Below the pieces are notes generated by a model that saw nothing but the letters and a program-made list of their open reading frames with translations, was not told the DNA's origin and made no database searches. From Cyanobium sp. NIES-981 (GTDB lineage: Bacteria; Cyanobacteriota; Cyanobacteriia; PCC-6307; Cyanobiaceae), in assembly GCA_945907085.1 (NCBI GenBank), contig CAMDSS010000040.1, positions 1-11,726 of the forward strand: a DNA stretch of 11,726 nt. Direction: 5' to 3'. Within the stretch, counting starts at the first letter, position 1, and the number at the start of each line of letters is the position of its first letter. The translations under genes were made by a program, and so were the position numbers. This document shows, one piece after another, positions 5,613 to 11,726 of this stretch.

Positions 5613-8228
5613 ATGTCTGCAGCCGCTTTTCTTGCCAGCTACCGCCAAGCGGCCCTGGAGCGAGAGGCCCTAGGGGTTCCCGCCTTGCCCCTCAGCGCCG
5701 AGCAAGCCCAGGCCCTCACGGAACTGCTGGAGCAGCCCCCCGCTGGCGAAGCAAGCTTTCTGCTGCACCTGCTCTCGGAGCGGATCCCCCCCGGGGTGGA
5801 TGAGGCGGCCTATGTCAAAGCCGGCTGGTTGGCTGGGGTGGCCAAGGGCAGTGCCACCAGCCCCCTGCTGGGTCCGATCGAGGCGGTAAAACTGCTGGCC
5901 ACCATGATCGGTGGCTACAACGTGGGCGCCCTGATCGAGCTGCTGGAGAGCACCGATCCCGCCATCGCCAGCGAGGCCGCCGCCGGCCTGAGCCGCACCC
6001 TCCTGGTGTACGACTCCTACAGCGATGTTTTGGCCCTGGCCGAAACCAACCCCTACGCCAAGCAGGTGGTGGAGAGCTGGGCTGCCGGCGCATGGTTCAC
6101 CGCAAAGCCAGAGCTGCCCGCCGAGATCACCGTGACGGTGTTCAAGGTGGAAGGCGAAACCAACACCGACGACCTCTCCCCCGCCACCCACGCCACCACC
6201 CGGCCCGACATCCCCCTGCACGCCACGGCGATGCTGGAAACCCGCATGCCCGGGGGGCTCAAGCTGATCGCTGAACTCAAAACCAAAGGCCATCCCGTGG
6301 CCTACGTGGGCGATGTGGTGGGCACCGGCAGCTCCCGCAAATCGGCCATTAACTCGGTGCTCTGGCACACCGGCACCGACATCCCCCACGTGCCGAACAA
6401 GCGCAGTGGCGGCGTGGTGATCGGCGGCAAAATCGCGCCAATCTTTTTCAACACCGCCGAAGACTCCGGCGCCCTGCCAATTGAGTGCGATGTGAGCGCC
6501 CTCCAATCGGGAGATGTGATCACGATTCGGCCCTTTGCCGGCACGGTGGAGCGCGCCGCCGGGGAAGCGGGGGCCGGTGAGATCGTGGCCCGTTTTGAGC
6601 TCAAGCCCAGCACCATCACCGATGAGGTGCGCGCCGGTGGCCGCATCCCCCTGCTGATTGGCCGCTCCCTCACCGACAAGGTGCGCGGCCAGCTGGGGCT
6701 ACCAGCGAGTGAGCTGTTCATCCGTCCCAGCGCCCCCGCCGAGTCGGGCAATGGCTTCACCCTGGCCCAAAAGATGGTGGGCAAGGCCTGTGGCCTACCC
6801 GGCGTGCGGCCCGGCACCAGCTGCGAACCGCTGATGACCACCGTGGGCTCCCAGGACACCACCGGGCCCATGACCCGCGACGAGATGAAGGAGCTGGCCT
6901 GCCTGGGCTTCTCCGCCGATCTGGTGATGCAGAGCTTCTGCCACACCGCCGCCTATCCCAAACCCGTCGACCTCAAAACCCACGCCGAACTGCCCGACTT
7001 CATGAGTTCCAGGGGCGGCGTTTCCCTGCGCCCCGGCGACGGCATCATCCACAGCTGGCTGAATCGCATGCTCCTGCCGGACACCGTTGGCACCGGCGGT
7101 GACAGCCACACCCGCTTCCCCTTGGGCATCTCGTTCCCCGCTGGCTCGGGGCTCGTGGCCTTTGCCGCCGCCATCGGCGCCATGCCCCTCGACATGCCGG
7201 AATCGGTGCTGGTGAAGTTCACGGGCTCCCTGCAACCCGGCGTCACCCTGCGCGATGTGGTGAACGCGATTCCCTACGTGGCGATCCAACAGGGTCTGCT
7301 CACGGTGGAAAAGGCCGGCAAGAAAAATGTGTTTTCCGGCCGAATCATGGAGATCGAAGGGCTGCCCGATCTCAAGCTCGAGCAAGCCTTTGAGCTCACC
7401 GATGCCACGGCAGAGCGCTCCTGCGCCGGCAGCACGATCAAGCTCTCGGTGGACACGGTGGCCGAATACTTGCGCAGCAATGTGGCGCTGCTCAAAAACA
7501 TGATTGCCCGCGGCTACAGCGACCCGCGCACCCTCGCGCGCCGCATCAAGGCCATGGAGGCCTGGCTTGCCAATCCGGTGCTGCTGGAGGCCGATGCCGA
7601 TGCGGAGTACGCAGCCGTGATCGAGATCAATCTCGATGACATCTCCGAACCGATCCTGGCCTGTCCCAACGATCCCGACAACGTCAAGCTGCTTTCAGAG
7701 GTGGCCGGCAACAGGGTGGATGAGGTGTTCATCGGCTCCTGCATGACCAACATCGGCCACTACCGCGCCGCCGCCAAGGTGCTGGAGGGCCAGGGTCAAA
7801 ATGCTGCCCGCCTATGGGTCTGCCCCCCCACCCGCATGGATGAGGAGATGCTCCAGCAGGAGGGCTATTACGCCATCTTCGAAGCAGCCGGCAGTCGCAT
7901 GGAGATGCCCGGCTGTTCGCTCTGCATGGGCAACCAGGCCCGGGTGGACGACAACACCACCGTGTTCTCCACTAGCACCCGCAACTTCAACAACCGCCTG
8001 GGCAATGGCGCCCAGGTGTACCTGGGCAGCGCCGAGCTGGCCGCTGTTTGCGCCCAGGTGGGCGGCATCCCCACCAAGGAGCAATACCTGGCGATTGCCG
8101 CTGAAAAGCTCGACCCCAACGGCGCCGAGCTGTACCGCTACCTCAACTTCGACCAGCTCGCGGGCTTCGAAGACGCGGGCCGGGTGGTGAGCACCGAAGA
8201 TGGGGCCAAGGTGTTGGCGAGTGTCTAA
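5613..8228 (+). CDS. acnB: Aconitate hydratase B (bifunctional aconitase)
   Basis: AcnB isomerises citrate to isocitrate via cis-aconitate with a [4Fe-4S] cluster, and the family often also accepts 2-methyl-cis-aconitate. In cyanobacteria it feeds 2-oxoglutarate supply for nitrogen assimilation. The 871 residues (E. coli 865) show the B-type order: HEAT-like N domain (LPLSAEQAQAL, PPGVDEAAYVKAG; about 1-165), swivel domain (VTVFKVEGETNTDDLSPA, YVGDVVGTGSSRKSA, GGKIAPIFFNTAED), then the catalytic domains (VGSQDTTGPMTRDEM, FCHTAAYPKPVD, PDTVGTGGDSHTRFPLG, GLLTVEKAGKKNVFSGRI). Cluster ligands are Cys710 (GSCMTNIGH), Cys768 and Cys771 (CSLCMGNQAR), against Cys710/769/772 in E. coli. ATG 5613 was chosen because aconitase similarity begins at once (FLASYRQ). 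The frame is open far upstream, but that is the antisense of the DAHP synthase gene. There is no strong ribosome site. A radical SAM gene follows with no gap. Confidence 0.97.
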   Translation: MSAAAFLASYRQAALEREALGVPALPLSAEQAQALTELLEQPPAGEASFLLHLLSERIPPGVDEAAYVKAGWLAGVAKGSATSPLLGPIEAVKLLATMIGGYNVGALIELLESTDPAIASEAAAGLSRTLLVYDSYSDVLALAETNPYAKQVVESWAAGAWFTAKPELPAEITVTVFKVEGETNTDDLSPATHATTRPDIPLHATAMLETRMPGGLKLIAELKTKGHPVAYVGDVVGTGSSRKSAINSVLWHTGTDIPHVPNKRSGGVVIGGKIAPIFFNTAEDSGALPIECDVSALQSGDVITIRPFAGTVERAAGEAGAGEIVARFELKPSTITDEVRAGGRIPLLIGRSLTDKVRGQLGLPASELFIRPSAPAESGNGFTLAQKMVGKACGLPGVRPGTSCEPLMTTVGSQDTTGPMTRDEMKELACLGFSADLVMQSFCHTAAYPKPVDLKTHAELPDFMSSRGGVSLRPGDGIIHSWLNRMLLPDTVGTGGDSHTRFPLGISFPAGSGLVAFAAAIGAMPLDMPESVLVKFTGSLQPGVTLRDVVNAIPYVAIQQGLLTVEKAGKKNVFSGRIMEIEGLPDLKLEQAFELTDATAERSCAGSTIKLSVDTVAEYLRSNVALLKNMIARGYSDPRTLARRIKAMEAWLANPVLLEADADAEYAAVIEINLDDISEPILACPNDPDNVKLLSEVAGNRVDEVFIGSCMTNIGHYRAAAKVLEGQGQNAARLWVCPPTRMDEEMLQQEGYYAIFEAAGSRMEMPGCSLCMGNQARVDDNTTVFSTSTRNFNNRLGNGAQVYLGSAELAAVCAQVGGIPTKEQYLAIAAEKLDPNGAELYRYLNFDQLAGFEDAGRVVSTEDGAKVLASV

Positions 8229-9833
8229 CTGAACCAGGAAACCCTGCTGTTTGAGCCTGCCGCTCCCCAGGCCGGAGCCCTGAGGGCGGTGCTGGCCTTT
8301 CCCAGCACCTACACGGTGGGGATCACCAGCCTGGGCTATCAGGTGGTGTGGGCCACCTTGGCCCAGCGCTCCGATGTGGACGTGCGGCGCCTGTTCACCG
8401 ACCAGGGCGATCCACCCCATGGCGGTGGGCGCGGCCGGGGGCCCAATCTCGACCTGTTTGGCCTCTCCCTGAGCTGGGAGCTCGATGGTCCGGTGCTGTT
8501 GGATCTGCTCGAGCAGCAGCGCATCCCCATTTGGGGAAGCGAGCGCGGCGACAACGACCCGATCGTGTTTGGCGGAGGGCCTGTGCTCACCGCCAACCCG
8601 GAACCCCTGGCCCCCTTTTTGGATGTGGTGCTGCTGGGCGATGGCGAGCTGTTGCTGCCGGCCTTCCTCGATGCCCTGCAAGAACACCGCACGGCGCCGC
8701 GCCAGGAGCGCCTGCGGCGCTTGGCCCAGGTGCCGGGGGTGTACGTGCCATCGCTCTACGCCCCCCGCTACGGCTCCGATGGCCAACTGCTGGCCACAGA
8801 GCCCACGGAGGCAGGGATCCCGGCCACGGTGGCCAAACAAACCTGGCGGGGCAACACCCTCAGCCACTCCACCGTGATCACGCCCGAGGCCGCCTGGCCC
8901 TCCATCCACATGGTGGAGGTGGTGCGCAGCTGCCCGGAGCTGTGCCGCTTCTGCTTGGCCAGTTACCTCACCCTGCCCTTCCGCACTCCATCGCTGGATG
9001 ACGGCCTCATCCCAGCGGTGGAGAAAGGGCTCACCGCCACCCAACGGCTCGGCCTGCTCGGTGCCTCGGTGACCCAACATCCCCAATTTGGCGATCTGCT
9101 GACCTGGCTCAACAACGACCGGTTTGACGGCACCCGGGTGAGCGTGAGTTCGGTGCGGGCCTCCACCGTGACGCCTGAGCTGGCTCAGATCCTGGCCAAA
9201 CGGGGCAGCAAATCGCTCACGATCGCCATCGAAAGCGGCAGCGAACGGATGCGCCAGGTGGTGAACAAAAAACTGAGCACCGAGGAGATCTATGCGGCAG
9301 CTCGCTACGCCAAGGAAGGGGGCCTCACCGGCCTGAAGCTCTATGGCATGGCCGGCCTACCCACCGAAGAAGAGGCCGATGTGGAGGCCACCGCCGAGCT
9401 GCTGCTGGCCCTCAAAAAGGCCACCCCGGGCCTGCGGCTCTCCCTGGGCGTAAGCACTTTTGTGCCCAAGGCCCACACGCCCTTCCAATGGCAGGGGGTG
9501 CGGCCGGAAGCCGAAAAACGCTTGAAACTTCTAGGGAAACGGCTCAAGCCCAAGGGCATTGACTTGCGGCCAGAAAGCTATGGCTGGAGTGTGATCCAGG
9601 CGCTGCTGTCCCGCAGTGATCGCCGCTTGGCACCGGTGATCGCCGCCGCCAGGGGCAACCATGAATCGCTTGGGGGCTGGAAGAAGGCCTACCGCGAGGG
9701 GGTAGACCTCCCTGCCTGGGAGGAGGTGGTGCATGGCAGCTGGGAGCCCAGCCGCGTGCTGCCCTGGGAACACCTGGAAGGGCCCCTGCCCAAAAGCACC
9801 TTGGCCAAACACCAGAGCGAAGCCCTGGGCTGA
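8229..9833 (+). CDS. B12-binding-like radical SAM protein of unknown function
   Basis: The protein has an N-terminal Rossmann-like cobalamin-binding-type domain (LAFPSTYTVGITSLGYQ; LFGLSLSWELDGPVLLDLL; IVFGGGPVLTANPEPLAPF; VVLLGDGE) and a radical SAM core with the CxxxCxxC cluster motif CPELCRFC. Further core elements are TIAIESGSERMRQVVNKKLS, KLYGMAGLPTEEE and GVSTFVPKAHTPFQW. The pattern resembles the uncharacterised family TIGR03960 but is shorter at both ends. Such enzymes cleave S-adenosylmethionine to start radical chemistry; the substrate is unknown. I see no DxHxxG cobalamin ligand motif. The start is uncertain. GTG 8289 gives 514 residues (cysteines 215, 219, 222) but cuts into the first beta strand. 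CTG 8229, immediately after the acnB stop, gives 534 residues including NQETLLFEPAAPQAGALRAV, which looks like a genuine N terminus; I use it. It is probably co-transcribed and translationally coupled with acnB. Confidence 0.85.
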   Translation: MNQETLLFEPAAPQAGALRAVLAFPSTYTVGITSLGYQVVWATLAQRSDVDVRRLFTDQGDPPHGGGRGRGPNLDLFGLSLSWELDGPVLLDLLEQQRIPIWGSERGDNDPIVFGGGPVLTANPEPLAPFLDVVLLGDGELLLPAFLDALQEHRTAPRQERLRRLAQVPGVYVPSLYAPRYGSDGQLLATEPTEAGIPATVAKQTWRGNTLSHSTVITPEAAWPSIHMVEVVRSCPELCRFCLASYLTLPFRTPSLDDGLIPAVEKGLTATQRLGLLGASVTQHPQFGDLLTWLNNDRFDGTRVSVSSVRASTVTPELAQILAKRGSKSLTIAIESGSERMRQVVNKKLSTEEIYAAARYAKEGGLTGLKLYGMAGLPTEEEADVEATAELLLALKKATPGLRLSLGVSTFVPKAHTPFQWQGVRPEAEKRLKLLGKRLKPKGIDLRPESYGWSVIQALLSRSDRRLAPVIAAARGNHESLGGWKKAYREGVDLPAWEEVVHGSWEPSRVLPWEHLEGPLPKSTLAKHQSEALG

Positions 9834-9882
9834 AGTATTAGCCGAGCAATCGGATTAATGGGCAAGCAGAGGAGTCTGAACC

Positions 9883-9910
9883 GTTCGCATCACACTGCGA
9901 GAACCATTTT
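9883..9910 (+). terminator. Weak candidate terminator after the radical SAM gene
   Basis: TCGCA 9885-9889 pairs with TGCGA 9896-9900 around a TCACAC loop. The stem can be lengthened by GT/AC across a two-base bulge, and TTTT (9907-9910) follows. The stem is short and the T-run brief, so termination efficiency would be modest. It is the only plausible intrinsic terminator between the two genes. Confidence 0.3.
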
Positions 9911-9938
9911 GAAAAGGTGCTTTTTAGTAATTTTGCAA

Positions 9939-9944
9939 CATAAT
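9939..9944 (+). promoter_or_regulatory. Possible -10 box for the hydrolase gene
   Basis: CATAAT differs from TATAAT at one position and lies 21 bases before the ATG, within an AT-rich run. No -35 hexamer is found 16-18 bases upstream; TTGAAA at 9909-9914 is too far (24-base spacer). Confidence 0.2.
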
Positions 9945-9965
9945 GAAGACAGAGACAAGCCTTAA

Positions 9966-11654
9966 ATGAAAAACGGTTTCTTGCAGCAAGCAACACTCCT
10001 CCTGAAACGTCTACCCGGTTTCCTAAGGCATGTACTGCTTCACCCTGAAGTACATGTCACAGCTGCATCACCCAACGTGGTGCGCTTCCGCAATCTTGAA
10101 GCCCCCACCCGTGACGGCACGATCCTTCGACTTGATGCCTATCGGCCCAAGGGAGACTCCTCACCGCGCCCTGTCATTCTCAGTGCCCATCCATATGGAA
10201 AGGACAATCTGCCGGAACGCAAGGCAGGAATCTGGAAAATTTGTTCGCAATACCGAATGTTCCGGATGCCTGCCCCAGTCCACTTCTCGTCGTTCACTGG
10301 ATGGGAAGCGCCAGATCCAGTGTGCTGGGTGAACGCCGGTTACGTGGTTGTGAATCTGGACCTGCGAGGCGCTGGCCAAAGCGATGGCTTGTGGAATCCA
10401 CTCACAGTTCAGGAAGGGGAAGACGTCTATGACGTCATTGAATGGATTGCCCAGCAGCCCTGGTGCAACGGCCATGTGGGAATGCTAGGGGTGTCCTACC
10501 TCGCCATTTCTCAATACCAAGCTGCGGCCCTGAATCCACCCCATCTAAAGGCTATCTGCCCTTGGGAAGGCTTCAGCGATGTCTACCGCGACTTTACAAG
10601 GCCAGGAGGCATTCTGGAGAACGGGTTCCTCAAATTGTGGAGCTCCCTCAACGCAAAGATGAGTCGCACTGAGGTAGATCTCTTCGCACTATTCAGTGCA
10701 CACCAACTAGATGACGAGACCTACAAAATACGTAGAGCTGCTTTAGAGGAGATAAGGGCACCGATGCTGGTTTGCGGCTCCTTCTCCGATCACTGTCTGC
10801 ACAGCCGGGGATCTCTGGAGGCCTTTCGGCGGGTAGGCAGTCCGCAAAAGTGGCTGTGGACCCATCGGGGAGGCAAGTGGTCGAGTTTTTACAGCGCCGA
10901 AGCCTTCAGCGATCAGCTCGCGTTCTTTGATTACTTCCTCAAGGGAGCGAATAACGGTTGGGCATCACGTCCGGCTGTACGGCTCTGCACGGCTGACGGG
11001 GAGGCGCCAGGTCAAGAGCGGATCGAGCATCTGGAGTCTTTCCCACCCGTCGATGTCAAACCCACGAGCTACTGGCTAACAGCCCAGGGTCAGCTGAGTC
11101 AACAAGCCCCTGAGTCTTCAGCCACCTTGAGCTGGCCTGAAGCACAGTCCAACATCAGCTGGACGATCTCCTTTGCTCAAACCGTGACATTTAGTGGTCC
11201 GATGGAGCTGATGTTGAACCTCAAGGTGGATGCCGAAGATCTCGATCTGTTCGTAGCAGTCGGCAAGTGGCGAAACGGCAGAAGGGTTGGCTACGAGGGC
11301 TCGTTTGGATTCGATCAAGACTTCATCACTCATGGTCAATTGCGCTTAAGCCAGCGCGAAATTGATCCAGAGCGCAGTGCACCCTGTGCTCCCGTACTGC
11401 GCCACCAACAGCACTTACCCATCAAACAGGGAGAACTCTTACAAGTGCGCATTCCCCTTTTCTCCTCGTCAACTCGTTTCCATCCAGGTGAGATGCTCAA
11501 GCTGCAATTACATCGCCGCTGGTTCTTCCCCCGGCAACCCGTGAGCGGCCAATTCCCAGCCTCCTATGAACAATGCAACAAGCCTTGCACTGTAACCATC
11601 CAAACAGGTGGGCAAAACAGTTCTGCCCTGATTTGTCCTCAGAGATCCTGCTAG
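9966..11654 (+). CDS. CocE/NonD-family (S15-like) serine hydrolase
   Basis: This 562-residue alpha/beta hydrolase belongs to the group that includes cocaine esterase, X-Pro dipeptidyl peptidase and glutaryl-7-ACA acylase. Members cleave ester or amide bonds; the natural substrate here is unknown. The hydrolase domain shows FRNLEAPTRDGTILRLDAYR (41-60), GYVVVNLDLRGAGQSDG (125-141) and the nucleophile elbow GMLGVSYLA with Ser177, where the usual Gly after SYx is Ala180. Probable acid and base are Asp275 (CGSFSDHCLHSRGS) and His300 (KWLWTHRGGKW). A C-terminal jelly-roll domain of the X-Pro peptidase type follows (about 355-545), with FSGPMELMLNLKVDAEDLDL, DFITHGQLRLSQREIDPE and FHPGEMLKLQLHRRW. 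No clear signal peptide is seen, so it is probably cytosolic. Base and codon use is less G+C-rich than the genes before it (27 of 60 G+C at 10681-10740, against 40 of 60 at 7021-7080), which suggests transfer or relaxed evolution. It has no obvious functional partner here. Confidence 0.88.
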   Translation: MKNGFLQQATLLLKRLPGFLRHVLLHPEVHVTAASPNVVRFRNLEAPTRDGTILRLDAYRPKGDSSPRPVILSAHPYGKDNLPERKAGIWKICSQYRMFRMPAPVHFSSFTGWEAPDPVCWVNAGYVVVNLDLRGAGQSDGLWNPLTVQEGEDVYDVIEWIAQQPWCNGHVGMLGVSYLAISQYQAAALNPPHLKAICPWEGFSDVYRDFTRPGGILENGFLKLWSSLNAKMSRTEVDLFALFSAHQLDDETYKIRRAALEEIRAPMLVCGSFSDHCLHSRGSLEAFRRVGSPQKWLWTHRGGKWSSFYSAEAFSDQLAFFDYFLKGANNGWASRPAVRLCTADGEAPGQERIEHLESFPPVDVKPTSYWLTAQGQLSQQAPESSATLSWPEAQSNISWTISFAQTVTFSGPMELMLNLKVDAEDLDLFVAVGKWRNGRRVGYEGSFGFDQDFITHGQLRLSQREIDPERSAPCAPVLRHQQHLPIKQGELLQVRIPLFSSSTRFHPGEMLKLQLHRRWFFPRQPVSGQFPASYEQCNKPCTVTIQTGGQNSSALICPQRSC

Positions 11655-11726
11655 ACGGACTGCCAAGGATGCTAAACAAAGTGACAATACTTGGTTACCC
11701 AAAGCTTTCTTAATCAAAAACAGCCG
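11655..11726. other. Window end, no recognisable gene
   Basis: These 72 AT-rich bases after the hydrolase stop contain only a 14-codon plus-strand frame (ATG 11670) and no terminator-like hairpin. I see nothing supportable here. Confidence 0.5.

Larger units (their letters stand above)
9834..9965. other. AT-rich intergenic region before the CocE-family hydrolase
   Basis: These 132 bases are clearly richer in A+T than the genes to the left and hold no gene. They contain a small stem CCGA 9842-9845 / TCGG 9850-9853 with a GCAA loop, a second hairpin followed by a short T-run (listed separately), and an A/T stem AAAAG 9912-9916 / CTTTT 9920-9924. A CATAAT at 9939-9944 could be a -10 box for the hydrolase, though no good -35 box is correctly spaced from it. 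The ribosome site of the hydrolase is weak (AGAG near 9951). Confidence 0.45.

Noticed and set aside
7812..9086. A 424-codon minus-strand open frame across the acnB/radical SAM junction.
   Set aside because: It has low-complexity His/Gly/Gln composition typical of antisense frames and overlaps two strongly supported genes.
11508..11717. A 69-codon minus-strand frame beginning with a hydrophobic, signal-peptide-like segment.
   Set aside because: Most of it overlaps the hydrolase 3' end on the other strand, it has no clear ribosome site, and the rest has no recognisable features.

Overview
The window reads as a high-GC picocyanobacterial chromosome segment (Cyanobium or freshwater/coastal Synechococcus type). 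This is inferred from a group 2 sigma factor without region 1.1, a phytol-kinase-like membrane enzyme, a B-type aconitase, a type I DAHP synthase and a cyanobacterial-style PPK1, all tightly packed. No rRNA, tRNA, insertion sequence, integrase or CRISPR array is visible.

Layout. Positions 1-342 hold the 3' end of an MFS transporter. It is followed 19 bases later by ppk1 (362-2506, polyphosphate kinase). A 142-base gap with a candidate extended -10 promoter precedes a group 2 sigma-70 factor (2649-3674), which is followed 16 bases later by a phytol/polyprenol kinase-family gene (3691-4377). That gene converges on a minus-strand DAHP synthase (4374-5444), and the two stop codons overlap. A 168-base divergent region (5445-5612) separates the DAHP synthase from acnB (5613-8228). 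Directly after the acnB stop, in the same frame, comes a B12-binding-like radical SAM protein (to 9833). A 132-base AT-rich gap then leads to a CocE/NonD-family serine hydrolase (9966-11654), whose base composition is clearly poorer in G+C than the rest. The last 72 bases carry no recognisable gene.

How the genes fit together. Most are housekeeping: polyphosphate storage (ppk1), alternative transcription (sigma factor), prenyl-alcohol salvage, entry to the shikimate pathway (DAHP synthase), and citrate-to-isocitrate conversion (acnB). The radical SAM protein is conserved-looking but functionally unassigned and appears co-transcribed with acnB. The terminal hydrolase looks like an accessory or differently evolving gene and may mark the edge of a variable region.

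I did not find a clear undescribed multi-gene system. The points most worth checking are: the one-stop-codon, same-frame acnB/radical SAM junction with a probable CTG start; a set of mutually exclusive hairpins at the 5' end of the sigma-factor coding sequence around an internal ATG; the unassigned radical SAM protein itself; and the composition break near 9834.
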